From contig JAENYF010000003.1 in NCBI GenBank assembly GCA_016841905.1, positions 40,325-104,324 of the forward strand: a stretch of 64,000 bases of DNA, given 5' to 3'. How positions within the stretch are numbered: the stretch's first letter is position 1; every line of letters begins with the position of its first letter. The notes under the pieces were generated by a model, which was not told where the DNA came from, made no database searches, and saw only the letters and a list, made by a program, of their open reading frames with translations. Source of the stretch: Desulfoscipio geothermicus. GTDB lineage: Bacteria > Bacillota > Desulfotomaculia > Desulfotomaculales > Desulfallaceae. Both the position numbers and the translations under genes were made by a program. Below are positions 35,848 through 43,438 of the stretch, piece by piece.

Positions 35848-36288
35848 TTGAATAAAGCTGCACTTGAATTTTCCAGCCGCCCGGAAAATGTGGCTTTCGC
35901 CCGGGTAGCCGTAGCTGCTTTAGCCAGCCAACTGGATTTTACCCTATCTGATCTAGAAGAAATTAAGGTAGCGGTCTCCGAAGCAGTGACCAACGCTATT
36001 ATTCATGGTTATGAAAATCATCCAGATTGCATGGTCCGGTTGGAAATAAAAATTGTTGAGGAATTTATGGAGATTGAAATTATAGACACGGGTAAGGGTA
36101 TCAAAGATATTACCAGAGCATTGGAGCCGGCTTACTCCACTGATCCTGAACGTATGGGCTTGGGCTTTGCCTTTATGCAGTCATTTATGGAAAAGTTTAG
36201 TGTGTCTTCTTCTCCGGGTAAAGGCACTCGGGTGAAAATGAGCAGAAGGGCAGGGACACCAGGTCGTCAAGCAGTGTCTGAACAATAG
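35848..36288 (+). CDS. spoIIAB: Anti-sigma F factor / serine kinase SpoIIAB
   Basis: SpoIIAB holds sigma-F inactive and phosphorylates SpoIIAA. It is a GHKL ATPase: the N box in LEEIKVAVSEAVTNAIIHGYEN, the G1 box in IEIIDTGKGIKDI and a G2 region GLGFAFMQSFMEKFSVSSSPGKGTRVKM. 146 aa. The start is TTG 35848, nine bases after AGGAGG. Confidence 0.95.
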   Translation: MNKAALEFSSRPENVAFARVAVAALASQLDFTLSDLEEIKVAVSEAVTNAIIHGYENHPDCMVRLEIKIVEEFMEIEIIDTGKGIKDITRALEPAYSTDPERMGLGFAFMQSFMEKFSVSSSPGKGTRVKMSRRAGTPGRQAVSEQ

Positions 36289-36299
36289 GGGGAAAAACC

Positions 36300-37076
36300 A
36301 TGAGTAACAGGTTAATGGAAATGAACTTGCCCCGCTTTCCCCTACTCAAGGATGAGGAAATGAAAGAATTGTTGTCCCGGGCTCAGGCAGGGGACGAGCA
36401 GGCTAGGGAGCGCCTGGTTAATTGTAATTTAAAACTGGTGTTCAACCTGGTCAAGCGGTTTCAAAATCGGGGCTATGAGCTGGAAGATCTTTTCCAAATC
36501 GGCTGCATTGGCTTAATGAAGGCCATCGACAAGTTTGATATGAGCTTTAATGTGCGCTTTTCCACTTATGCTGTGCCCATGATCGTGGGTGAAATCAGGC
36601 GGTTTTTGCGGGACGATAATCTGATCAAGGTAAGCCGCTCGATAAAAGAAACTGCTTATAAAGTGCAGCAGACCAGGGATGTACTGGTGGCCAAAATGGG
36701 TCGTGAACCTACGGTTAACGAAATTGCCGTTGAATTGGGTATTCCCAATGAGGAAGTCGTAACGGCACTGGATGCATCTATTTCACCTGCCTCAATTTAT
36801 GAAACACTGCACCAGGATGATGGTGATCCTATTTATTTGCTTGACCAGCTAAGCGATGGTGGCGGTGAAGAAGTGCCCTGGCTGGACAATATCGCCATCA
36901 AGGAAGTGCTGAAAAGATTGCCGGACAGGGACCGGCTCATCTTACTGTGGCGATTTTTTGGCGATAAAACTCAGGGGGAAATTGCGAGCAGGCTGGGGCT
37001 TTCTCAGGTGCAGGTATCGCGCCTGGAACGACAGGCTTTACAAAAATTGCGGGATATGATGGAAAGCGCCCAGTAA
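36300..37076 (+). CDS. sigF: RNA polymerase sporulation sigma factor F
   Basis: Sigma-F is the first forespore sigma factor. Region 2 is ARERLVNCNLKLVFNLVKRFQNRGYELEDLFQIGCIGLMKAIDKFDMSFNVRFSTYAVPMIVGEIRRFLRDD; region 3 begins VSRSIKETAYKVQ, and region 4 reads RDRLILLWRFFGDKTQGEIASRLGLSQVQVSRLERQALQKLRDMM. 258 aa. It closes the spoIIAA-spoIIAB-sigF operon; a terminator and a repeat copy follow. Confidence 0.96.
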   Translation: MSNRLMEMNLPRFPLLKDEEMKELLSRAQAGDEQARERLVNCNLKLVFNLVKRFQNRGYELEDLFQIGCIGLMKAIDKFDMSFNVRFSTYAVPMIVGEIRRFLRDDNLIKVSRSIKETAYKVQQTRDVLVAKMGREPTVNEIAVELGIPNEEVVTALDASISPASIYETLHQDDGDPIYLLDQLSDGGGEEVPWLDNIAIKEVLKRLPDRDRLILLWRFFGDKTQGEIASRLGLSQVQVSRLERQALQKLRDMMESAQ

Positions 37077-37085
37077 GCCCGATGC

Positions 37086-37120
37086 AGGAGAGTGCAGCTT
37101 TTGTGCTCTCCTTTAATTTT
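37086..37120 (+). terminator. Rho-independent terminator after sigF
   Basis: AGGAGAG (37086-37092) pairs with CTCTCCT (37106-37112); TTAATTTTA follows. Confidence 0.7.
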
Positions 37121-37217
37121 ACTTTAGGGAATTATGCTTGCCATATTTATGGCAAGCGCTGAGGATTAAAGTACTGAAAAGCGCGCGTAAAGGGAACCGA
37201 ATGGGCGCGCTTTTCTT
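37120..37217 (-). repeat. Dispersed two-hairpin repeat, full copy 2 (inverted)
   Basis: The reverse complement matches 29776-29872 with only a few substitutions and a single-base indel. Here the GCGCGC hairpin is AAAAGCGCGC / GCGCGCTTTT, a symmetrical structure that could stop transcription in both directions. It lies between the sigF terminator and dodecin. Confidence 0.88.
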
Positions 37218-37329
37218 ATGTCATGTTAACCTCAAGTATACCCATGGGCTGATGTTGTATAAAAAACGATATAGATCAAATAATACAATTGCCAGTAGAA
37301 TTTAGTTACAGCAAAAGGAGGATTGTATT

Positions 37330-37524
37330 ATGCATATTAAGGTTATGGAAATGGTAGGGGAATCAACTGAAGGTTGGCGCAGTGCGGTACAGTCAGCGAT
37401 CTCCGAGGCCTCTAAAACAACCGATAATATTGTTGGTGTGGAAGTGGTTAACTTTACTGCCAATGTTGAGAACGGCCGGGTAGTTGAGTATAAAGCCAAC
37501 TTGAAAGTGGCTCACACCAGTTAA
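37330..37524 (+). CDS. Dodecin family flavin-binding protein
   Basis: Dodecins are dodecameric 65-70-aa proteins that store or quench flavins. This 64-aa protein has the family layout: a first strand IKVMEMVGESTEGWRSAVQSAISEASKT, then IVGVEVVNFTANVENGRVVEYKANLKVAH. The tryptophan in STEGWRSAV stacks flavin in the family. AAAAGGAGG precedes the ATG. It stands alone between repeats and terminators inside the sporulation region. Confidence 0.92.
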   Translation: MHIKVMEMVGESTEGWRSAVQSAISEASKTTDNIVGVEVVNFTANVENGRVVEYKANLKVAHTS

Positions 37525-37530
37525 AAAGCA

Positions 37531-37561
37531 AGGGACACCATAAAAGGTGTCCTTTACTTTT
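37531..37561 (+). terminator. Rho-independent terminator after dodecin
   Basis: GGACACC (37533-37539) pairs with GGTGTCC (37546-37552), with A-T extension and a following T-rich run. Confidence 0.8.
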
Positions 37562-37603
37562 AATGACTAATGATTATATAAACCAATAAGGGGAGCAAAA
37601 TCG

Positions 37604-38188
37604 GTGGGTAAACCAATTAGTATTATTGTAGTAACGGATGGGGATAAGATGGCTAAAAAAACGGTGGAAACAGCGGCGCACAATATTGGGGCACGTACAA
37701 TTTCCGCCTCAGCCGGCAATCCCACCCCTTTGACCGGAGAAGAATTGGTGTTTTTAATTAAACAAGCTGCCCATGAGCCAGTGGTGGTGATGCTGGATGA
37801 TAAGGGCAAGCATGGACTGGGACGTGGTGAATCGGTACTGGCTTATTTGGCTTTCCATCCGGATATACGTATTTTAGGTGCCCTCGCGGTGGCCTCTAAT
37901 ACCGAGTTTACTCACGGGGCGCATGTGGATTTATCGGTAGATTGTCACGGAGAGTTAGTGGCCGGGCCGGTAGATAAACTCGGACAGGTAAGCGGGTGCA
38001 CCGGTGAGGTAATCTATGGCGATACTGTGGAGGTGTTGGATGAACTAAACATCCCGGTGATTATTGGCATCGGTGATGTAGGAAAAATGGATTATGCTGA
38101 TTGCTATGCCTTTGGCGCACCCCTGACTACCAAAGCATTAAGGGAAATAATCAAGAGGAGTGGATACGATGGCACCAGCTGCCATTGA
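37604..38188 (+). CDS. spoVAE: Stage V sporulation protein AE (SpoVAEa type)
   Basis: SpoVA proteins move dipicolinic acid into and out of the spore. This 194-aa soluble protein matches the SpoVAEa type: IIVVTDGDKMAKKTVETAAHNIGARTISASAGNPTPLTGEELVFLIKQA, then VLAYLAFHPDIRILGALAVASNT, VDLSVDCHGEL and IPVIIGIGDVGKMDYADCYAFGAPLTTKALREII. GTG start after AGGGGAG. It overlaps spoVAF by 20 bp. The channel genes spoVAC, spoVAD and the membrane SpoVAEb are not in the window. Confidence 0.9.
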   Translation: MGKPISIIVVTDGDKMAKKTVETAAHNIGARTISASAGNPTPLTGEELVFLIKQAAHEPVVVMLDDKGKHGLGRGESVLAYLAFHPDIRILGALAVASNTEFTHGAHVDLSVDCHGELVAGPVDKLGQVSGCTGEVIYGDTVEVLDELNIPVIIGIGDVGKMDYADCYAFGAPLTTKALREIIKRSGYDGTSCH

Positions 38189-39713
38189 AGATAAGACCAG
38201 GCTAAGTAAGAATTTAGATATTAATCAAGATCTATTGGCCGAGAAGCTAGCCTTTGATAAAAATTTTGATATTGTAAGAAGGGAAATGATTATCGGCGGT
38301 CGCAAGACGTTGATGGTGTTTGTTGATGCCTTTGCCAACGCCGAACTGATGACGGAAATTTTATATAATCTGCATCAATTGGACCGGGAAGACCTGTCCG
38401 TGGATGCCTTTCAAAAACTTTTTTTACAACATATCAATTACGTTGAAGTTCAGCCAACAGAATATCTTGAAGACTTAATTGAAAAGATGTTATCCGGTCC
38501 CCTTGCCCTGCTTGTTGACGGTATGGATAAAGCGATTATGCTGGATGTGCGCACATATCCAGCCCGCAGCCCCGAAGAGCCTGATCTGGAAAAAGTGGTA
38601 CGGGGTTCTCGGGATGGTTTTACAGAAACGCTGGTTTTTAATACCGCGTTAATCAGGCGGCGTATCCGTGATCCCAAACTGCGCATGGAATATGCCCAGG
38701 CAGGTAATCGCTCTAAAACCGATATCGTTATTTGTTATATCGAGGATATTGCCAATAAGGATTTGGTGGATAGCATTCGGGAGAAAATCGAAGCCATCAA
38801 TATAGACGGTCTGCCAATGGCCGAAAAAGCCGTAGAAGAACTCATCACTCCGGGCAATTATTGGAACCCGTTGCCTAGAGTGCGCTATACGGAAAGGCCG
38901 GATGTGGCCGCTGTTCACTTGCTCGAAGGGCATGTGCTGGTGCTGGTGGATACTTCACCCAGTGTGATTATTACTCCCGCTACTTATTTTCATCACCTGC
39001 AGCACGCCGAGGAATACCGGCAGAACCCTACAGCGGGTGTATATATGCGTTTAATCAGGTTTTTAGGGGTAGCTATTTCCGTTTTCCTGCTGCCCTTGTG
39101 GCTGCTGGCAGTACTGCAGCCCAGCATATTACCTGACGCTTTGAAATTTATTGGTCCTGACAAAATAGGTAAGATACCTATCTTTATTCAGTTCTTGCTC
39201 GCCGAGGCAGCGGTAGATATGGTGCGCATGGCCACCATCCATACTCCTACAGCATTGGCTACTGCGGTAGGTTTGATTGCTGCTCTGTTGATCGGAGATC
39301 TAGCGGTGGGCGTGGGGCTGTTTAATCCTGAAGTAATAATGTATACTGCGGCGGCAGTGGTGGGCAACTACCTTACTCCCAGCTACGAATTGGGTTTTGC
39401 CAACCGCTTGATTCGCCTATTCCTGTTAGTAATGGTTGGTTTCCTCAGTCTGCCCGGGCTGCTGGTGGGTATGGTGCTGGTGCTGGTGCTGCTGATCTTC
39501 ACCAAATCTTTCGGTGTGCCTTACTTGTGGCCTCTGATTCCCTTTAATGCTAAAGCACTGTACAATATTATTGTGCGCCGCCCGGTACCGGTGAACAATG
39601 TTCGACCCAGTATTTTACACACCCGGGATAGTGACCGGCAGGCATTGCCGGTGCCGGCCCGCAAGCCGGGCAAAAATAGGAAACAGCAGCCGAAAAGAAA
39701 TAACCGCACTTAA
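38169..39713 (+). CDS. spoVAF: SpoVAF, GerA-family spore germination protein
   Basis: A 514-aa GerA-type protein: soluble N-terminal part (RREMIIGGRKTLMVFVDAFANAELMTEILYNL, DGMDKAIMLDVRTYPARSPEEPDLEKVVRGSRDGFTETLVFNTALIRRRI) and a C-terminal membrane part with five or so segments from AVSIFLLPLWLLAVL-like residues onward (YMRLIRFLGVAISVFLLPLW, AEAAVDMVRMATIHTP, IGDLAVGVGLFNPEVIMYTAAAVVG, LFLLVMVGFLSLPGLLVGMVLVLVLL). It forms a channel with a small partner in Bacillus and aids germination. ATG 38169 follows GAGGAG by 8 bases. A basic tail (KPGKNRKQQPKRN) ends it. Confidence 0.93.
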   Translation: MAPAAIEDKTRLSKNLDINQDLLAEKLAFDKNFDIVRREMIIGGRKTLMVFVDAFANAELMTEILYNLHQLDREDLSVDAFQKLFLQHINYVEVQPTEYLEDLIEKMLSGPLALLVDGMDKAIMLDVRTYPARSPEEPDLEKVVRGSRDGFTETLVFNTALIRRRIRDPKLRMEYAQAGNRSKTDIVICYIEDIANKDLVDSIREKIEAINIDGLPMAEKAVEELITPGNYWNPLPRVRYTERPDVAAVHLLEGHVLVLVDTSPSVIITPATYFHHLQHAEEYRQNPTAGVYMRLIRFLGVAISVFLLPLWLLAVLQPSILPDALKFIGPDKIGKIPIFIQFLLAEAAVDMVRMATIHTPTALATAVGLIAALLIGDLAVGVGLFNPEVIMYTAAAVVGNYLTPSYELGFANRLIRLFLLVMVGFLSLPGLLVGMVLVLVLLIFTKSFGVPYLWPLIPFNAKALYNIIVRRPVPVNNVRPSILHTRDSDRQALPVPARKPGKNRKQQPKRNNRT

Positions 39714-39749
39714 TTTTCGTGTATATATTTGCTTTACCCATATGTTCAA

Positions 39750-39782
39750 AGAAACCTGCAGACGTCAGGTTTCTTTTTCTTC
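39750..39782 (+). terminator. Rho-independent terminator after spoVAF
   Basis: A 9-bp perfect stem, AGAAACCTG (39750-39758) with CAGGTTTCT (39766-39774), is followed by TTTTCTT. Confidence 0.9.
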
Positions 39783-39875
39783 GTGCGAGTTTCAATGAAG
39801 CATTTAAGTATACCAATTTATTTTTTAGTTCATAATACCTTAATGTGAGTTAAGTACCGGAACGGAGGTTTAATC

Positions 39876-40874
39876 ATGTCCGTTACAGTGGGTATACCAA
39901 GAGCGTTGCTATATTATTACTACTATCCCCAGTGGAAGACCTTTTTTGAACATCTGGGTGTAAAAACCCTGGTTTCCCGGGAAACTACCCGGGGCATATT
40001 GGAAAAAGGCATTAAATCCACTGTTGATGAGGCCTGTCTGCCTGTTAAGCTGGCGGTAGGTCACGTAATGGATCTTTACGACAGGGTAGATTATATATTT
40101 TTACCTCGCATTGTCAGCACTGCCCGGAAGGAATATATTTGCCCCAAGTTCCTGGGTTTTCCCGATATGGTTCGTAACAATATTGATCATCTGCCGCCTT
40201 TAATTGATAACAATTTGGATTTATACCGCAAAGGCAGCAGTTTGTACAATTTATTTTATACAGTGGGCAAGCAGTTTACCCACAACCCGGTCCGGATTAT
40301 GAGGGCTTACCAAGCTTCTATGGCTGCGCTGAACAATCACTGCCGGGATATGGAGTCCGGCCGGCTGCCGTTTGAAACCTGTGACAGTAACCGCCATAAC
40401 CGGCAAGACCAGGATGTTGGCGTAAGCGATGTGACCATTGCCGTTATCGGTCACCCCTACAATATTTACGATCGTTATATCAGCATGAATATGCTCAAGC
40501 GGCTTAGGGATTACGGGGCTAATGTGGTAACTGCGGATCAACTACCTGAGCATGTTTTTCGCCGTGAAGCCGGGAAGCTGCCCAAGCAGCTCTTCTGGAC
40601 CTTAAACCAGCGCATGGTGGGTGCTGCCTTTTATTATTTTGACCGGCCGGAAGTGGACGGGCTAATTCACGTGGCCTCTTTCGGCTGTGGGCCGGACTCT
40701 ATGACCGGAGAATTAATCGAACGGTTTGCCCGCCAGGACTCGCGCAAGCCACTGCTTAATTTAACCATCGATGAACATACCGGAGAGGCAGGTATGGTCA
40801 CCCGCTTAGAAGCATTTATGGATATGGTTAGATGGCGCCGTCAACTCGATGACGTGGCAGCCACATATTATTAA
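39876..40874 (+). CDS. 2-hydroxyacyl-CoA dehydratase-like protein (COG3580/DUF2229 type)
   Basis: A 332-aa protein related to the DUF2229 part of CoA-dehydratase activase proteins. Possible cluster cysteines lie in DEACLPVKLAVGH, KEYICPKFLGFP and VASFGCGPDSM, and it ends with LTIDEHTGEAGMVTRLEAFMDMV, a stretch repeated almost unchanged at the end of the next gene. This suggests a two-subunit iron-sulfur protein served by the ATPase two genes on. Substrate unknown. GGAGG precedes the ATG. It follows a terminator, so it probably begins its own operon. Confidence 0.78.
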   Translation: MSVTVGIPRALLYYYYYPQWKTFFEHLGVKTLVSRETTRGILEKGIKSTVDEACLPVKLAVGHVMDLYDRVDYIFLPRIVSTARKEYICPKFLGFPDMVRNNIDHLPPLIDNNLDLYRKGSSLYNLFYTVGKQFTHNPVRIMRAYQASMAALNNHCRDMESGRLPFETCDSNRHNRQDQDVGVSDVTIAVIGHPYNIYDRYISMNMLKRLRDYGANVVTADQLPEHVFRREAGKLPKQLFWTLNQRMVGAAFYYFDRPEVDGLIHVASFGCGPDSMTGELIERFARQDSRKPLLNLTIDEHTGEAGMVTRLEAFMDMVRWRRQLDDVAATYY

Positions 40875-40899
40875 AGCAATTGGAAAGGTGTAGATAACA

Positions 40900-41997
40900 G
40901 TGAAGGTAGTTTATCCCCATATGGGGCTGATGTGGATATGCATCAAAGCCATGCTGGAATACCTTAACGTGGATGTAATTGTGCCGCCACCTTCCAGTAA
41001 AAAAACATTGTTGTTGGGGGTTAAGCATGCCCCTGAATTTGCTTGTATGCCATTAAAACTAAATTTAGGTAATTTTATGGAGGCCGCCGACTTAGGTGCG
41101 GACACCATCGTCATGGCAGGCGGATGCGGTCCCTGCCGGTTTGGTTACTATGCTCAGGTAGAACATGCCATCTTGCGGGACTTGGGCTATCAGTATGAAT
41201 TGGTGGTGCTGGAACCTCCGCAAAAACATATCGGCGATCTGTTGGATAAGATCAAGCAGATTACCGGACAGCAGTCCTGGCGGAGGGTGATTAACGGTAT
41301 ACGTTTTGGTTATCACAAAGCTGAGGCTGTAGACAAGCTAGAAAGAATGGCTCACTATTGCCGGCCCAGGGAAACCACAGCGGGTGCTACCGACCGGGCG
41401 CTACAGCATGCGCTGCAAGAGATAATTAATATAGCTGCGCCTGAAGGACTACCGGCAGCCCTGCAAAGAGCTGTTGAGATGATGAATGCAATACAGGTGG
41501 ATATACACAGGCCGGTGTTGCGCATTGGCCTGGTGGGGGAGATTTACACCCTGCTGGAGCCCTTTGCTAACCAGGATATTGAACGCAAGCTGGGCAGCAT
41601 GGGAGTGGAAGTGGACCGCTCCATTTATCTTAGCGAATGGGTTAACGAGCACCTGTTTTTGGGGCTGGCTAAAAATACGCGCAGCAGCAAATTAACTAAG
41701 CAAAAAGCAGCTAAATATCTGAGGCATTTTGTTGGTGGGCACGGCCTGGAAACCGTGGGCAGCACTGTATTATACGCAGAGCAGGGCTATGACGGAGTGA
41801 TTCAACTGCTTCCTTTTACCTGTATGCCGGAAATTGTAGCCCAGAGCATCTTGCCCCGCATAAGCGCTGAATTGGGTATTCCGGCCATGACGTTAATTGT
41901 TGACGAGCAGTCCGGGGAAGCCGGCCTAATCACCAGGTTGGAGGCATTTGTGGATTTATTGGCCAGGAGAAAGCAAACTGAGGAGGTGTTGGCGTAA
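40900..41997 (+). CDS. 2-hydroxyacyl-CoA dehydratase-like protein (COG3581 type)
   Basis: A 365-aa partner of the preceding gene. Candidate iron-sulfur cysteines are in HAPEFACMPLKLNLGNFMEA, VMAGGCGPCRFGYYAQVEH and LLPFTCMPEIVAQSILPR; the end, TLIVDEQSGEAGLITRLEAFVDLLARR, mirrors the end of the neighbour, so the two are likely paralogous halves of a dimer. GTG start with AAAGGTG upstream. The stop overlaps the activase gene by one base. Confidence 0.78.
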   Translation: MKVVYPHMGLMWICIKAMLEYLNVDVIVPPPSSKKTLLLGVKHAPEFACMPLKLNLGNFMEAADLGADTIVMAGGCGPCRFGYYAQVEHAILRDLGYQYELVVLEPPQKHIGDLLDKIKQITGQQSWRRVINGIRFGYHKAEAVDKLERMAHYCRPRETTAGATDRALQHALQEIINIAAPEGLPAALQRAVEMMNAIQVDIHRPVLRIGLVGEIYTLLEPFANQDIERKLGSMGVEVDRSIYLSEWVNEHLFLGLAKNTRSSKLTKQKAAKYLRHFVGGHGLETVGSTVLYAEQGYDGVIQLLPFTCMPEIVAQSILPRISAELGIPAMTLIVDEQSGEAGLITRLEAFVDLLARRKQTEEVLA

Positions 41998-42971
41998 TGT
42001 ACGGTTACCTGGGAATTGATGTAGGCTCAGTGAGCACAAATATGGTATTAACGGGTGAAGACGGGACAATAAAACAAAGTATTTATCTGCGTACTCAAGG
42101 AAAACCGATCGAAATGGTGCAGCAGGGTTTGAAACATATGCAGGCGGCTTTGCCGGGCAAATTAAAGGTGATTGGTGTGGGAACTACGGGTAGCGGCAGA
42201 CATCTGGCCGGGGTAATCACGGGTGCAGATATTATTAAAAACGAAATTACCACCCACGCCATTGCATCCTCCAACGTAATGCCTGGCGTGCAAACTATAC
42301 TGGAAATAGGCGGCCAGGACTCCAAGATAATTATCCTGCGTAACGGTGTGGTGTCTGACTTTGCCATGAATACGGTGTGCGCTGCGGGTACCGGCTCGTT
42401 TTTAGATCAGCAGGCCGCCCGTTTGAATATTAAAATTGAGGAATTTGGCCCATTGGCTATGCAGGCCACGGTACCGGTGCGCATTGCCGGGCGCTGCGCT
42501 GTTTTTGCGGAGAGCGATATGATTCATAAGCAGCAAATGGGCTATAACGTACCCGATATTTTAGCCGGTCTGTGTGAGGCGCTAGTACGCAACTATTTGA
42601 ACAACGTGGGCAAAGGCAAAGAAATACTCCAACCGGTTGTTTTCCAAGGTGGGGTAGCTGCCAATGCCGGTATGAAAGCCGCCTTTGAAAAGGCTTTAGG
42701 CCACCCGGTACATGTACCTTCCTATTATGACGTTATGGGAGCCCTGGGTGCAGCTATGCTGGCCAGGGAAGCCACCAATCGAAAAAGCACCGGCTTTAGG
42801 GGCTTTGAGGTTGCGGACAGGGATTTTAAAGCCGGCGGTTTTGCCTGTGAAGGCTGTCCGAATGTGTGCGAGGTAGTTGAAATTATGGAATCGGGGCAGA
42901 TTATTGCCCGCTGGGGTGATCGCTGCGGCCGCTGGAGTAATGCATTGACTCAGCAGGCAAGGATAAGCTAG
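41997..42971 (+). CDS. CoA-dehydratase activase (ASKHA ATPase with [4Fe-4S], COG1924)
   Basis: This 324-aa protein belongs to the HgdC/BcrA/D activator family, which uses ATP to push a low-potential electron into a partner iron-sulfur protein. Seen are the phosphate loop YLGIDVGSVSTNMVLTGEDG, LEIGGQDSKIIILRNG, the cluster cysteines in NTVCAAGTGSFLDQQAARL and IAGRCAVFAESDMIHKQQ, and VFQGGVAANAGMKAAFE. An extra C-terminal set of cysteines (FACEGCPNVCEVVEI and GDRCGRW) is not part of the minimal activator and may hold a further cluster. The one-base overlap ties it to the two dehydratase-like proteins. Confidence 0.88.
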   Translation: MYGYLGIDVGSVSTNMVLTGEDGTIKQSIYLRTQGKPIEMVQQGLKHMQAALPGKLKVIGVGTTGSGRHLAGVITGADIIKNEITTHAIASSNVMPGVQTILEIGGQDSKIIILRNGVVSDFAMNTVCAAGTGSFLDQQAARLNIKIEEFGPLAMQATVPVRIAGRCAVFAESDMIHKQQMGYNVPDILAGLCEALVRNYLNNVGKGKEILQPVVFQGGVAANAGMKAAFEKALGHPVHVPSYYDVMGALGAAMLAREATNRKSTGFRGFEVADRDFKAGGFACEGCPNVCEVVEIMESGQIIARWGDRCGRWSNALTQQARIS

Positions 42972-43083
42972 GGGGTAGGAGGGTAATTTTGAGAGAAAAA
43001 AGTAGATTCTTACTGGTCTATTTGCTAATTACAGCATATATTGACGGCAAAGATAATTTCGCTGCCGCCTAAAGTATGTCCAA

Positions 43084-43113
43084 TTGACTTAATTAATTAA
43101 AACGTGTTAAAAT
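43084..43113 (+). promoter_or_regulatory. Sigma-A promoter of the lysA leader
   Basis: TTGACT (43084-43089), an 18-bp spacer and TAAAAT (43108-43113) with TGT just upstream (extended -10). The lysine riboswitch begins about 25 bp downstream. Confidence 0.75.
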
Positions 43114-43142
43114 GTGCAAAACTATATAGACCTCATCTCCGC

Positions 43143-43345
43143 TAGGAGGTATAGAGGTGCGGTGTGCAAAAGTAGCCAACGGTGAGGAGCGGGAGTCCGG
43201 TGAACCGTGGTGAAAGGGCATCACCGCCGAAGTCCGGTTAAATTCTCGTAATGCCGGACTGGTTAGGCATTGAATAAGTGCCGGACTGTCACCCTCACTT
43301 GCTGTATTCTAGGAATGGCAGCGTATTGGGTGGAGAGCTATCACC
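43143..43345 (+). promoter_or_regulatory. Lysine riboswitch (L box)
   Basis: The leader has the hallmarks of the L box: ATAGAGGTGC near the 5' side, GGTGAAAGGGCATCACCGCC and GAAGTCCGG in the middle, CCGGACTGTCACC, and TGGAGAGCTATC at the 3' side, where GGTATAG (43148-43154) can close helix P1 with CTATcACC. A terminator hairpin follows at 43378-43415, the usual OFF expression platform. It controls lysA, the last step of lysine synthesis, so free lysine should turn the gene off. The ends are approximate. Confidence 0.92.
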
Positions 43346-43377
43346 GGGGAACGAAAAGGGTTGATATAAATGTATGG

Positions 43378-43415
43378 CCTCCTTTCACTCCGCATGAAGG
43401 GAGGTTTAATTATTT
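43378..43415 (+). terminator. Riboswitch-controlled terminator before lysA
   Basis: CCTCCTTTC (43378-43386) pairs with GAAGGGAGG (43396-43404) over nine pairs with a 9-nt loop; a T-rich run (TTTAATTATTT) follows. Confidence 0.75.
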
Positions 43416-43438
43416 CTGATCTGAACGGAGGAAATTCG

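Noticed and set aside
43370..43438. N-terminal extension of lysA
   Set aside because: It would translate through the riboswitch terminator hairpin; ATG 43439 has a clear ribosome site.
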